The notes: generated by a model from the letters alone, not told the origin. 64,000 nucleotides of DNA from Amaranthus tricolor (GCF_026212465.1 NC_080049.1:1061460-1125459); one strand, 5' to 3'; positions 51,001-64,000 are shown, counted from the stretch's first letter. A program made the numbers and translations.

Positions 51001-51906
51001 AGCCTTCCGTCTCTAGAGGTTCTCAGCCTACCCTTTAATAAATTTCATGGTGATATAACTAACAATTTATCAAAGATTGCAACATTTCCTTTTTCAAATC
51101 TACAAATTCTCGACCTTTCAAACAATAATTTCTGTGGTAAGTTGCCATTCATGTACATCAAACAATTTCGTTCCATGATGGATATCAACATGTCTACTAT
51201 AGGAAGTCCAAGGTACTTAGAAGATGAACTCGTTGGTTATGCATATGCGTACTCCATCAAGATGATAGTAAAGGGGGTGGAACTGGATTATAAGAAGATA
51301 ATTACTTCTATGTCAACATTTGATATGTCTAATAATCACTTTGAAGGAGAGATTCCAAATTCTATAGGGATGTTGCGAGCACTTCGAAATCTTAATCTCT
51401 CGCATAACCTACTTACCGGAAACATCCCTCCATCCATCGGGAACTTATCATTGTTGGATGGTTTAGACCTATCATCAAATAGGCTTATCGGTGAAATCCC
51501 TCAAGAACTTGTTAGTTTAACATTTCTCGGGGTTTTTAATGTTTCATATAATCAACTGGAAGGGCCTATACCCCATGGTAACAATTTTGATACCTTCTCA
51601 TTTGATTCATACGAGGGAAATCTTGAATTGTGTGGAGCACCATTACTTGAATGCAAAAAAAATATTGTTGTGCAATCTTTGAACAATGATAATGTGGAAA
51701 AAAAAACAGAATTATCAATGTGGGAAGTTGTAGTGATTGGATTTGGAAGTGGTACTATAGTTGGTTTGGCTTGGGGGTACTACATATTGTCAGTGGGGAA
51801 GCCTTTTTGTTTTTTTAAATTGTTGAACAAGATGGAATGGACTTTACTTGATTTTCATGACCAGCATTTCAGTAGAAGAAGTAGAACAAGAAGAACAAAG
51901 AACTAA
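48094..51906 (+). CDS. LRR receptor-like protein, gene 3 (join 48094..50014, 50672..51906)
   Basis: Two exons encode 1051 residues. Donor AG/GTAC at 50014-50015 and acceptor CCAG/GA at 50671-50672 join in phase 1, as in gene 2. Layout: signal peptide (about 1-21), LRRNT (HHCNWSFVTC), five LRRs, fourteen near-identical 24-residue LRRs (about 190-537), five more LRRs to the junction, six LRRs in exon 2, island (about 800-860), four LRRs, Cys cap, membrane helix with GxxxG spacing (about 991-1015) and a 36-residue basic tail. I count about 34 LRRs. Most array units carry the same exposed residues (LIHLDLSNN), unlike gene 2. It is probably a cell-surface immune or developmental receptor acting with partner kinases; the ligand is unknown. 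Reading on into the intron gives a 680-residue product without membrane anchor. Confidence 0.93.
48697..49704 (+). repeat. Coding 72-bp tandem repeat in gene 3, 14 units
   Basis: The 'gagataccaaattc' phrase (with small variants) recurs at exact 72-base steps from 48697 to 49633. Central units are almost identical at DNA level, so unequal exchange or conversion is likely to change copy number. Confidence 0.95.
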
Positions 51907-53516
<1,610 letters not shown>

Positions 53517-53872
53517 AACATATTCACGTGTCAAGAAACTAACTCGATCAAAGAAATAAATTAGGATTTTAGCTTAGATGTATGAATGTGTTGCCTACTA
53601 AGCCTGGTTTGATCGCCTTTTAAACAGGCAGATACGAATAATATTTATTAAAATTTTAAAATTATGACGTGTAAAATCCCAACATTAATATTATTGATGG
53701 AGTAGCAACATGAAAAATACTTGAGGATAAGCCCACGCATCCATTAGTTTTAATAGAAATATATTTTTATATTTTAAGGTTGTGGATGTTCTCATATAAT
53801 ATTTGACGTAGTTTAAATCATCTCGTCTTCTTTTGTCCTATATGAAACTTTGTATAAATTGGTTGTTTTATA

Positions 53873-54131
53873 TTTCCTCCGTTCCATTATACTTGCTATA
53901 TTTGACTTTTTACGCAATCCAATGTGTTATTTTGTTCATTTAATATGTTGACTTATGCACTTCTAAAAATTATAAAAAGTTAATATTATGAAAGTATACG
54001 ATTCAAAGTTTCGAACAAGATCCTACTTGACTATATTTTTTACTTACATATTAGCCACAATATACAAAATAAGCTTGAACGATGAATAGTGCCCAAAACG
54101 AAATGTAGCAAGTATTTCGGAACGGAGGAAG
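53873..54131. mobile_element. Stowaway-type MITE with empty site in the gene 1 flank
   Basis: Ends TTTCCTCCGTTCC and GGAACGGAGGAAG are inverted repeats, with TA on both sides (53871-53872, 54132-54133). The gene 1 copy near 5766-5775 lacks it. Non-coding. Confidence 0.88.
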
Positions 54132-54161
54132 TAATTCATAGCACACTAAACTAATAAGATA

Positions 54162-54527
54162 CTCCCTCCGTTCCTTTTTGATCTTCCACATTACTATAAC
54201 GGGTAGTTTCAAAAGTTCTTCCACTTTAGAATACTTTCTATTTTTAGAAAGTTTTTATCTCACTTTTACCCCTTAAAATCCCCCTTTTCTTTTAATGTAC
54301 CCATTTTCTTTTATTTATAATTATTTTCTCTCTTATACTTCCAATATAATCATTACTTCATACTACTATTTAATTAAAATAATACCCACTACAACCTCAT
54401 ACTTCCAATACAATCATTACTTCCCACTATTATATAGTTAAAATAATACCCACTACCACCAAAGATTCTCTTTTTCTTAATGTTTGTAAAATACCCAAAT
54501 AGGAAGAACAAATAGGAACAGAGGGAG
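54162..54527. mobile_element. Stowaway-type MITE with empty site in the gene 1 flank
   Basis: Ends CTCCCTCCGTTCC and GGAACAGAGGGAG, with TA at 54160-54161 and 54528-54529. The gene 1 copy reads 'aataagataacatgtattat' (about 5788) without it. Non-coding. Confidence 0.92.
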
Positions 54528-55345
54528 TAACATGTATTATTTGTTATATCCGTTGGAAGTGACTTTGGGTCATGTTAGTTATGTTTATTTATAACTAACA
54601 ACGTTTGCTCGAAAAAAGTTAATTTACATTCTGTAAATTAAGTGACTTTTACAGATCGATAATTTTAATTAAATAAATTTTAATTTAGCCAATCATGTCA
54701 TTTTGTTTTGGTCGAAGTGCACTTGAAATTAATTTTTTTTTTACGTATCTTTACATAAAACTTAAAATATAAGAAATTAATTTTTTTTTATAAAGCATTC
54801 GTTAGACAGAGGTAAATTGTGGGTCGTATTTTTAAATTAATATATGTATACTTTTAATTATCTATTTTTTTGTGTTTTTTATAGTGTATTATAAAGTATT
54901 CTACGCCCTACGAAATTAATCTCAAGTATATATTTTGTGCAAATCAAGAAACGGGAGGAATAATGATAAAAAAAAATACTCACTTCATTCCACTTATTTA
55001 ACATTATTTGCTGTCTCACTCATTTTAAATCATTTCTGTTTTTGGACATTGGTCCATCACTATTTTTTATCTCATCCATACATGTTAAGTCTCATTTTTC
55101 ATAATTCTTTCACACAATTTATTTTTTCTTTAATTAATATAAAATATCCATATTTTTTTAAAATAATCAATTTCTCTTTGCCACTAATTTAAAGGGACGG
55201 AATAGTATACTTTCAAGGGAAGTGAAAAAAATATGACTATTATTAATTTGTTATAATTATACTGATTATAAAATTTTAACGTGTAAATTTCAACTTGATA
55301 AAGATTATATATAATTATATCATTGTTTAAAAATCATTATACTCC

Positions 55346-55348
<3 letters not shown>
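54528..55348. repeat. Rearranged flank: equivalent of 5803-6003 followed by 4105-4722
   Basis: At about 54730 the sequence jumps from the equivalent of 6003 back to that of 4105. It includes the third copy of the shared Stowaway element (54979-55205). The open frame at 54935-55192 lies over this MITE and is not a gene. Confidence 0.75.
54979..55205. mobile_element. Stowaway-type MITE, copy C
   Basis: Same insertion as 4349-4576 and 23975-24186, with TA on both sides. Confidence 0.75.

Positions 55349-55443
<95 letters not shown>
55349..55443. repeat. (AAT)n microsatellite
   Basis: About 31 units with one interruption (TGA near 55399). The corresponding runs are short at about 4721 and 24336. 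Duplicated blocks change partner at this point. Confidence 0.95.
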
Positions 55444-55470
55444 TACCAAAATAACTTAATCCTCTTTTCT

Positions 55471-55805
55471 GGATCCAAAAATTTAGGATCTAGATCCGTC
55501 AACACAGATCCGGATCCAGGATCCATTGCGATCTCTACTCTCACCCATTTCATGCTTCACATCTCATTCCTGAAATACTCCTCACTGCTTCTACTTCCTT
55601 TCTTACTTCATTTCATCCTTGTCTCTCGATCTATTCTTTAACATTCATAAAGTTAGTTCATGTTTTTCATTGTTTGATGTTTGAGTTCGTTTATTCAAAA
55701 ATTTGAGGGTTCTAATTTGGATTTTTAGTTGCTTGAATTTTGTTTTTCATTCTTGAACATTCATAAGTTTACTTCATTTTTTTCATTGATTGATCTTTGA
55801 GTTGC
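55471..55805. repeat. Copy of 7063-7442
   Basis: Begins with GGATCC-rich words and ends at 'ttgatctttgagtt', where the retrotransposon fragment starts. No gene. Confidence 0.75.
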
Positions 55806-56822
55806 TGACTGGGGCTACTCCGCGGCGTGCTACGAGTCGCGGCTCGATTTGTTCGCTTGTCTCTTAGATTCAAGACATCTTACATGACTATTTTGAAAAG
55901 GTCATAACTTTTTCTTTACAACTCGGAATTCGACATGTGAACAGTCGATTCGAAGCTTACGAGCCCAATTTTCATAATCCATCAGAAGGCCTGTCAGATT
56001 GGGGATATATTTGTCTCCATGGGGATTCGAGTGTCTACCTCATTCGTATTTCTTCGTGAATTCGCTTTTAATGGACAATTATTGTTTCCGCATAAAGAAA
56101 GATGTTTCAAGTCGTTGGGGCTTCCTTTTCACATCATCCTTCATGCGTGGGGCTAAATGTCATGGTAACATTTATTTAAGTTATTTATTTATATACACTA
56201 TTAATGTCATATTACCTTAATACCCTTTGACCTTTTGGGTTGACCTTGACTTTCGGTCAAGGGGCTTTTTTGGGCTTCTCAATCTCCTTGCTTGGCCCAT
56301 GAGTTAATAACTTCCTTAAAGCCCTAACTTCCTTTATGAAACTGATCACTTCTCCTCTCCCATCATGATCCCCCTTCTTTAGTACTAATAACCGCTGACC
56401 AACCTCCACTCAAGGAGTAACTTCCTCTCATCACTAAGTAACTTCCTTTTAATCACCATAAATAAAGACAATCAGCAGTAAGGGAGGGATCATCTAATAG
56501 AAAAGCCTTTGCCTAATTCTAACAACTCTCTTTGCTAACCTTCTAAAAATACCAGCAATTTCCATCCCTATATCCACCTTCCTGCATTCTCCATTTGCTT
56601 AATAATCTCATATCTCCATCTCATCATCTATTCATTATTCATCGATTCACGTTTTAACTTGAGCGTCGGAGGGGTTTTCCGGGAGATCACCCCCGGATAA
56701 GGCTAACGTGTTGTGTTGCAGGAATCCAGGTCTCCCTCTACTCCGCGAATTGCTGCTCCTGACAACGCTTCCACTTCCGGTAATCCAAGTGTCTCGCACT
56801 TCCTCGTTTCATTACCGAAACA
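55806..56822 (+). mobile_element. Truncated Tat-like element: 352 bp internal plus one LTR
   Basis: 55806-56157 is related to the region next to the left LTR of the 24.9-34.9 kb element, read in reverse (about 25624-25980). A polypurine-type GTGGGGCTAAA is followed by an LTR from TGTCATGG (56158) to CCGAAACA (56822), 665 bp. The other end is missing and the host sequence equivalent to about 7443-8046 has been lost. The open frame 55999-56220 is not a gene. Confidence 0.82.
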
Positions 56823-57316
56823 TCTTATATGTTATACAACTTGTTTATCAATTGCTTGAGTGCGTCATTTCTAATGCATATTGTCTAGTTTGGCGTACGA
56901 TCTTGTTTTTTAATGAAGAATTATTGTCTAACGGGATGTTTGAATCAAGATCTTTGAAGAGTATTTGCTTGAGATCACTTAATTTCGTATTTTTGCATGA
57001 AACTTGAAATATGTAAAACATTATTATGAATCTCAAAAGTATAACTTAGCGACCCTACAACTAGCATGTAAAAAAGTATATCAATCATCAACTGTTATAA
57101 GCATATGAAATTGTTTAAAATAACAATGTTCTTCAAAATATAAAAACTAAGTAATTTTTTTTAAAATAATAAGTTTTTTACTATTAATATTATTTGTTCA
57201 AAGTACTATTAATATAATTAATAAAATTGTAAGTTGACCAAATGATTGAGGGTTTTTCTAAACCTATGACTCATTTATTTTGAATTCATTTTGAGTGATT
57301 TTAGGTCGGGTCAAAA
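56823..57316. repeat. Copy of 8047-8781 without the Stowaway MITE
   Basis: Resumes at 'tatatgttata.caacttgttt' and ends at 'gtcgggtcaaaa', the site where the other copy holds the CACTA element. Confidence 0.8.
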
Positions 57317-59100
57317 TATATACGTTTTTTTTAGGGTTTTTCAAAATATCTCAGTTTTGAAAAAACACTCTTACTTTAATTTCTTTTTTCCATGCCTTAG
57401 TGGAAGCAAGTATTACTTTCCCGTGTAAAATGATCTTGGGTTTATTTTTCACTTTGTTCTTTTCTTCGCATATATTACTCTGTAATAAAAAAAAATACTA
57501 CTATTACTTTTATTACTCGCGAGACAATTTTTATGTTATTTATATATAAGCTTCCTACACAGAAAAAAAAAAAAAAAAAAACTAAGTTAACTCAATAGGT
57601 TAATTATTGGCTACTAACAGTTTAAGTAAACTATATTAATATTATTATTAGTGAGTGAAACTTCATTATTTATTAATGTATATTAAAGATGAATATTTTA
57701 TATTTATGTAGTGCATAGATGAAACAAGGTATCTCTCCTCGACATCAAACAATAAAAAAAAAAAAAGAAACAACATAACGAAAAGTTAAGTCATTTGGAA
57801 ACTTATTTTTTACCCTGCGTGGCTACACTCATGGCTTAAAATGAATTTTAAATCAAACTGTTATATCAGATAACGCTTTAACAATAATAATAATCATAAT
57901 AATAATAATAATAATACAATAACTAAAAATTAAGTTTGATTTTCTTTTTTTTTTTTAATTTTTGTTAATAATCAAACCGTCATCTAAGATGGTTATTTAG
58001 TATTTTAATATATTTTTTTTAAGTGTCATACCAAACTGTCATCTGAGACGGTAGTTTAATTATCAACAACAAATTAAAGAAAAAAAATCAAACCACACTG
58101 TTACATGATATAATATATTGGTATTTATACCAAATTACTATCTTAAATAGCGATTTAATTTGTTCACTTAAAAAAATCCGTACAATAGAAAATCACAAAA
58201 ACTTGGATGAGACGGTCTCACAATCCTTATTGTTAGACCGTCAATTTGGGCTGACCCAATTCGCCCGTGTAACAATATTATGCTTTTTCCTTGTTTTTTT
58301 CCATTTTCTGGACATTTATCAATTTTGACCTTGAAGGTATCAATTTCAACATAAAGTAAAACTTAAAAAGATCAATTAAAATAAATTTTAGTTTGGATCT
58401 ATAAGTGATCAATTTCGACGTTAACTGATCAATTTTTACTTAAATATGGTTTTGTTTTTACAATTTTAGAACGAAGTTTAGTAAAATGGCATTATTCTAT
58501 CATTCTATGGATGAATTTCAAACAACAAATAAATAGTCAATAAAACTATCAATAATAATGTTAAAATATTACACAATACAAATACTCTTATTCAATGCAT
58601 ACATGATGGTTTTATGGAACATAAGAGTACTTGTACTCTTAAATCATCGATCAATAATACTTGTACTTGTACTTGTAAGTATAATGTTTGCTTACGCTGG
58701 ATGTGAAGATGAAAGAAGTTTCGATTTCGAATTATGTTTGTCAATTAATTCAATAAATGCTCTTGGAAATAACCAAGAGTACAAGACTTCTTTCTTATAA
58801 AAAAATTTCAATTTTAATTTAAGAATGATCAATTCAAACTTTAAAGTGATAAATTACGATCAACTATACCTTATAAAAAAATTCATTTTTAACCTTAAAT
58901 GTATCAATTATAATTTTATATAGATTAAGTATTGAGCGTATATTGAAAAAAATTATAATTGAACTGATTAGGTTATTTATCACATATTGAAATTGTCTCG
59001 TGGAAAACCAGCCGATAGAAAATAACTTTCTCATGGACGTGTGAGAAGAACTGATTAGGTTATTTATCAACTATACCTTATAAAAAACGCAATATTAATT
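57317..59100. other. Intergenic, AT-rich, weak repeats
   Basis: No convincing gene. An (AAT)n run lies at about 57887-57915. 'catctgagacggt' / 'gatgagacggtctcac' words (57975-58245) look like fragments of a dispersed repeat. A direct repeat containing 'caactataccttataaaa' occurs at about 58861 and 59069. The open frame 58558-58800 (80 codons, hydrophobic) lacks any supporting feature. Confidence 0.55.
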
Positions 59101-59138
59101 ATTAAATGACAAAGTTTTCGGAAAGTTTAATCCGCGCA

Positions 59139-59219
59139 AACGGCAACTGTCCTGTTTAAAATAACGGCTACATAACCTTTAATAGCCGGTAACCTCGAAA
59201 AATTCCGTCTCAACGGTCA
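59139..59219 (+). promoter_or_regulatory. Three AACGG cores, one a full MSA element
   Basis: AACGG occurs at 59139-59143, 59163-59167 and 59212-59216. The last lies in TCTCAACGGTCA (59208-59219), a perfect match to the mitosis-specific activator consensus YCYYAACGGYYA bound by three-repeat MYB factors. They lie just upstream of a TATA box and the small secreted-protein gene. Confidence 0.6.
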
Positions 59220-59282
59220 TCTTTCTCTTTTGTCGCCAGAATCCCAATTTTTGTCACTATTTCATAAATCTCTCTTGCTTGA

Positions 59283-59290
59283 CTATAAAA
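59283..59290 (+). promoter_or_regulatory. TATA box of the secreted Pro/Ser-rich protein gene
   Basis: CTATAAAA lies 143 bases before the ATG and 64 bases after the MSA element. Confidence 0.6.
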
Positions 59291-59425
59291 CCGCTCATTA
59301 ATCATCTTCAATCCCAAAGAAATTCACCAAAAAACTTAAAATCCATCAATTTTCCCACAATAATTCTTCAAAAGACAAACATTCTCTCAAGACAATTGTT
59401 ATTTTATCAGTTTCAAAAGTACAAA

Positions 59426-59668
59426 ATGCATAGATTAATTGTAATTCCATTTTTTGTTGGTTTGATTTTATTATTCCATTCAATTGTACCAACAAATTGT
59501 CAATCTCCTACTCATTCTCCTGCACCATCTCCGATTTCTCATCCTAAAAAATCTCATTCTCCCTCGATTTCTCTGGCGCATTCTCCGTCGATTTCTCGGT
59601 CGCATTCTCCATCGATTTCTCCAGCGCATTCTCTGATGAATTCATCACCGACGGCGACTCCTCCCTGA
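59426..59668 (+). CDS. Small secreted Pro/Ser-rich (AGP-like) protein, 80 aa
   Basis: A single-exon frame starts at the ATG at 59426; the open frame extends upstream to 59279 without a better start. Residues 1-28 form a signal peptide with a hydrophobic core (LIVIPFFVGLILLF) and a likely cut before or after the Gln of TNCQS. The mature part is almost only Ser, Pro, Ala, His and Thr, with repeated HSPSIS motifs and SPAPSP, the dipeptide pattern of arabinogalactan/hydroxyproline-rich glycoproteins. There is no GPI-anchor signal, so it would be released to the wall. The TATA box and MSA element upstream suggest expression in dividing cells. It is short for a classical AGP and could be a truncated member. 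Confidence 0.7.
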   Translation: MHRLIVIPFFVGLILLFHSIVPTNCQSPTHSPAPSPISHPKKSHSPSISLAHSPSISRSHSPSISPAHSLMNSSPTATPP

Positions 59669-60351
59669 CTTGGCCCATTTATATTTTGCCTTGACCCGGC
59701 CCATTGAACACCTATACTTGTCACATATTAAAGAAAAAGAAGAGAGCACAACTACTTCATAAACTTGAGGAGTAATTTATATTACTACCCATTGTTATTA
59801 AAATCAGGATTCTAATTTACGATTCCACAATTTTATGATCTAAAAACAAGCAAGCAGTATGGATCGTAAGTAGATACGTAAGGTTGGTAGAATCTAACGA
59901 TTTTTAATTGGATTAAAATTTTTAAATATTATATAATTAAATTTTTAAAATATTATAATCATTATATAATCATAATTTTTAAAAAAATTATTGATTTGGA
60001 GTTTTAAACAAATTTATTTCATATTTTAGCCTTCTACATCGCGTTGCGCCTAAATTCAAGGAGGTGTTAAAGTGTTAGCCTCATAGCGCCATATGCCTAG
60101 GCGCGCCTCAAGTGCACTTTTCAAAACACAGTTTTATTTTCTTATTATTTGCGATCATCAGGCTTTCTTTAAGCTACTCATATTAATTATACTCTAAGCA
60201 ATGAGATTAAGTTAAGGCAGTCATGCTAAAACCAATGACTCTTGTTATGTCAAAGTTCTTTACATGATTTGAATTTCTTGCCTTATCAGCTGATCACGAT
60301 AGACTGCATGACCATACCAATTACCAACACATGAATGACTACTACTATATA
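59669..60351. other. Intergenic
   Basis: The 3' flank of the small gene, then AT-rich DNA with a short GC-rich patch (about 60040-60115, 'gcctaggcgcgcctcaag'), a word type seen in dispersed repeats. No gene seen. Confidence 0.5.
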
Positions 60352-60501
60352 CTCCCTCTGTTTTTAAATGATTTTTCCATTTATTTTTTTCGTAGATCTT
60401 AATGCAAATTTTTAAATTAAATAATTTTACTTGTGAGTTATTGAAAATTTTATATAAAAAGTTAAATTATATTTAAAAAGAACATATAAAAACAAGGAGA
60501 G
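60352..60501. mobile_element. Short Stowaway-type MITE
   Basis: The left end CTCCCTCTGTTTTTAAATG and the right end read in reverse CTCTCCTTGTTTTTATATG are inverted repeats. TA at 60350-60351 and 60502-60503. Confidence 0.8.
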
Positions 60502-61089
60502 TAATTGGAAAAAATACCCTAAAAATCTACTTTCCTGATTTTCCCAATTGTATTCCCAACTATTATGAATAATCCAATCTGCAAAGGGTATTTCATGAGA
60601 TTGCACCCAAATTACCCGAAACTTACGTCATTTCGGCAAATAAAAATTAAAATATATATGAAAACAAAATACGAAAAAAGTAAAATATATTTAAGTATCT
60701 AACATAAATAATCTTAGACCCGATGAAGTTTGAGACCATTGTTTTATGTCAAAGCCTCAATTTACGTTGTAATTTTAACTGATTGTATTTATATTTTATT
60801 TTTCTTTGGATTTTGTAGTAATTAATCTACTATAATATGTGAGAATAATGCTAGTTATACTCTAAACAAACACACCTCAAAATTTAGATTATTCATTGTT
60901 AATTAGAAATCAGATAAATATTAGATTTTTTCTCATAATATTATGATGAACCTTGTCAATTATGTGCAAGAAAGTTTTGGCGGTGATTTGTGAAGTTAAC
61001 AAATCATTCTTATTTGGTACGATTTGATAGAGTGAGAGTTTTGTGATTTTAATTTACTTTTTTTATTTTATTATTATAATTTTAGTCTC
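60502..61089. other. Intergenic
   Basis: AT-rich; I see no gene or clear repeat. Confidence 0.5.
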
Positions 61090-61235
61090 TTTATCTTCCT
61101 CGAGCCGGGGGACTCCTTTTGCCGCGCTCTCCTTTTTGGGTATGAGTTGCCGCCGTCTTTCCCTCTCTAGACCCTAGCCTTAGTTTTTTATGAGCGAGAT
61201 ATACTGGGTAGGATGATGATAATGATGAATTTTAG
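61090..61235 (+). mobile_element. SINE-like 3' tail (AU-type resemblance)
   Basis: The order CTCGAGCCGGGGGACTC ... CTCTAGACCCTAG ... ATACTGGGTAGGATGATGAT resembles the 3' part of widespread plant AU-type SINEs (CTCGAGCC, AGACCCTA, ACTGGGT followed by a short-repeat tail). The tRNA-derived head is not visible, so it is 5'-truncated or a related LINE tail. Confidence 0.5.
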
Positions 61236-61382
61236 TCATTTTGTGATGATTTACAAATTACGGTTATTAATTAGGTTTTATTTATTATGTGCAACCAATT
61301 ACCTTTTATTTGATTTTAATGGCTAAAGTTATGGTGATGAGGCTTTAACATTGTCTCCTGTGAGTAGGCTGGAGATGCTCAC

Positions 61383-63370
61383 TCTTCAAATTATATGACT
61401 TTTATTGAATAGAAATTTTGATTTAATGAAATTTTAATGTAACCAATCATAATATAGATTGCATTTTTTTCTGCATTTATATATTTTTTCTCTCCAATTA
61501 TTTTGGTCTTAGGAATTAAAGTAGTCGCGTACCTTTAAACCTTGTTAGTGATTTTGTTTTTCTCCAATTTAAGTTATATCCTTGTTACGAGAGGTATATA
61601 AGAGTATTTATGATGACCAAATGTATATTAGACTCGTAGAAATGAAGCATGGCGAAGCAAAAAAAAAATTGATTAAAATAAAAAATGCACTAATGTCAAA
61701 AATTATTCAAATTTCTAATAGTATATATAGATGATTTAGTGACATTTAATAGACCCTTTAAAAACATAATAAAAAATCACATTAAACCTTTTTGCGACAT
61801 AGTATCTAGTGACGTTTCTCATAGATGCCACTATAGACTATAGTAATAATTACATTTACCACTAAAAACTAAATAAATTATCGCTAAATCACTTTATTGT
61901 GGAACTTAAAATAAAACCAAATAATTGTAACACTAAAATATAAATTAGTGGTATTTTTTTAATACCATTAAATCTAATATCGCAAAATATTAGTTTATTG
62001 CTTCAGAAACAAAGGTTTCATATTATGGATCCCTTTGATTTAATATTTTAATCAGTTTTAGATTGAAATATTGTTATTTAAACACTAATTTGGAGTTTGG
62101 GGAATGAAGGTTTAGAAATGTTAATCTAGATTTATAGGGATTAAGTTTCAAAAATGAAAATTGTAATATTGTAAAACTACAACTATAAAAACAAATTTAG
62201 GCCTACTTTGTAATTTTAGGCCTACTGACAAATTTTCAGTTAAATATAATTCATTATCCAGCTAACCCTCAATTTATTTTTTAATATTTATAATATTTAT
62301 TCACTCTATAAAAATTATCAAAATAAGTACACTTTACCAAAATATTTAAAGCTTTGATTTACAAGTCTACTAAAACCTAAGTCAACCATATTACTAAAAT
62401 TTTAAACAACTTTAATGGATCATCATCCACGTTAGATTTTTTCAGTTAAACACGATCTATTAAACCCAACGTACCCTTTAATTAATTATTTTTTATTTAA
62501 AATTTTTTATTCACCCCACAAATTTATTAAAATTACCCAAAAGATTTTAAGCTTCATATTACAAGTCCACTAAAATTACCCAACTCAGCTTTTTACTAAA
62601 AATTTTCCACAATTTTATTGGAGAAACATCCACGTTAGAAAGCTTCATATTGCAATTTAATTGTTGGAAGATTTGTCAATTGTGCCACTGATTGGTTTTT
62701 GTTTTAAAATATTGGTTTTTTACTTGAAAGTTGACTCTTTACGTCAAAAAAATTCACAATTTAGATTATTCGATTTATAAACGGAATTTTATTGAATTTT
62801 CTACAGAAATTTTGGTATTTCAAATTATAGTAAATTTTATTTTTTATGTAATTTCTTATATTTTAAACTCTAATAGTTAAATATCTTGATAGATGTTTAG
62901 TGGATAATATAATTAGTTAAGTAATTGATTATATTGTCGATATAGTAGCTTGATATAAGTATTAAGCTTTCGTATTAGTTTAAGTAATTGGTTAATATCG
63001 GAGTGTTTTAAACTCTAAAACTTCATCTGCATTTTCGAACAAAATATTTGAATCTTTTTATTTATTTCGAACAAACTTATCAACTAATTGCAATTACTTA
63101 CACAGTTTATGTCTTTGCTCTTTGCATTGGTTGTTTCTCAGACGAAGGATGATCCCACATTGGGTAACACGGCCGTCTTGGATATTTTAGGGGCCCTTAG
63201 TGAAAAATGAAATATAAACGCATGTTTCACTTTTCAAAAATAACATTGATAGAGTGTTAATTTTTTTATTGTTTAAATAAGACAATACATTGCGTATCTA
63301 ACTCAATCATAGTTAGAGCCGTTCAAAAGTGACACGACCCGAAACTGAAAGTTAATCGACCCGAAAATAT
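61383..63370. repeat. Duplicated block, copy 2 (paired with 43067-46320)
   Basis: Same sequence and order as copy 1, without the Harbinger-type MITE (empty site near 62055) and without the inverted-arm fragment. About 62955-63188 is present here but missing at the corresponding point near 46142. No gene. Confidence 0.78.
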
Positions 63371-64000
63371 GTTTCTTTCTTAGGTTTATCGAACCGACAT
63401 TATCCGAACCGATTTACGGCTGAAAATCGTAAAATCGAACCCGAACTGCGATCGATTTTTATAACCGACATATAACCGTCATACCCGACCCGAATCATGC
63501 TCAAAACCGAACTTGATCAGGCTAAAACCGACTTAACCCGAACGAATTTTTAATCGAAATGCTGTAAACTTGAACCAATTTTTAACATAGTGGTATGATC
63601 GACTCATATTCAATCATCTTATTAGTTAATCTAATAAATTAACAGAAATTTTAATAAATTAAATTTTATACACACATGGTTTCCTATATTTAGAGCTAAT
63701 AATCAATGGTCAAAGTTTATTTAACTATTATTAATCAAATTAGATGAAAAATGAAAAAACATTAATTTTAATTTACAGTCAACAAGTAAAAATAACAAAG
63801 TAATAATCACTAACTAATTTGCATTTTAACTATTTTGCCTTAACTAAGGGGAATCTTATGATCAATTAAAAAATGTCTAACAACTTAATCTGATATTGAC
63901 TCGATCTATAGTAATTAATAGTAGTAATTTGTAGCCGAATTCTACTGGAAAATAATACTCGAACCCGATCTGTACCCGGTAAAATCGAACCAATTATTAA
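63371..64000. repeat. CCGAACC/CCGACCC word-rich non-coding DNA
   Basis: Degenerate words such as 'acccgaac', 'aaccgac' and 'aaaatcgaacc' recur many times to about 63545 and again at the window end. This is a pattern seen near plant transposon ends, but no terminus lies in the window. AT-rich in between; no gene. Confidence 0.5.

Noticed and set aside
58558..58800. 80-codon hydrophobic open frame
   Set aside because: AT-rich and low-complexity, without promoter, signal peptide logic or recognisable domain.

Overview
The window looks like nuclear DNA from a flowering plant, probably a eudicot. It is AT-rich and has intron-containing genes, a cluster of LRR receptor-like protein (RLP) genes, many Stowaway and Harbinger MITEs, a CACTA element carrying host exons, a Tat-type Ty3/gypsy retrotransposon and long (TA)n tracts. 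A Caryophyllales genome (spinach, beet, quinoa group) would fit the general character, but this is an impression and not a proven placement. No rRNA, CRISPR array or functional tRNA gene was seen.

The backbone is a dispersed tandem cluster of three RLP genes on the + strand. Gene 1 has only its last exon in the window (245-1479). Gene 2 is complete (15555-18867, two exons, 881 aa) and so is gene 3 (48094-51906, two exons, 1051 aa). Splice sites, intron phase and protein layout agree among the copies. The proteins are predicted cell-surface receptors without a kinase: signal peptide, LRRNT, 27-34 LRRs, island domain, a GxxxG-type membrane helix and a short basic tail. The middle of each ectodomain is a nearly perfect 72-bp coding tandem repeat, 10 units in gene 2 and 14 in gene 3. 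Long non-coding flanks were duplicated along with the genes and then reshuffled.

Between genes 1 and 2 lie a (TA)n tract, several MITEs and a ~3.5-kb CACTA-type element (about 8782-12326). This element holds a CCT3 chaperonin exon fragment, a second host-like exon and further exon-like pieces. Between genes 2 and 3 lies a composite region. It contains the 3' end of a FAR1/MULE-like transposase gene, split by a recent 9.9-kb Tat-like LTR retrotransposon (24933-34870). That element is broken in gag, lacks pol and contains a nested 2.9-kb solo LTR. Next comes an eight-exon gene on the minus strand (37040-40691) for a Ulp1-type (C48) peptidase. Its exons join in phase, but it has a one-base homopolymer frameshift after the start codon and Ser at the expected catalytic Cys. 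After gene 3 come more rearranged duplicates, a truncated Tat-like element, a small secreted Pro/Ser-rich protein gene (59426-59668) with a G2/M-type promoter motif, a SINE-like tail, and a second copy of a repeat block also found at 43.0-46.3 kb.

Because blocks are duplicated, several insertions can be compared with an empty site inside the same window, which gives exact MITE boundaries and target-site duplications. All gene calls come from reading the sequence; no database search was run.
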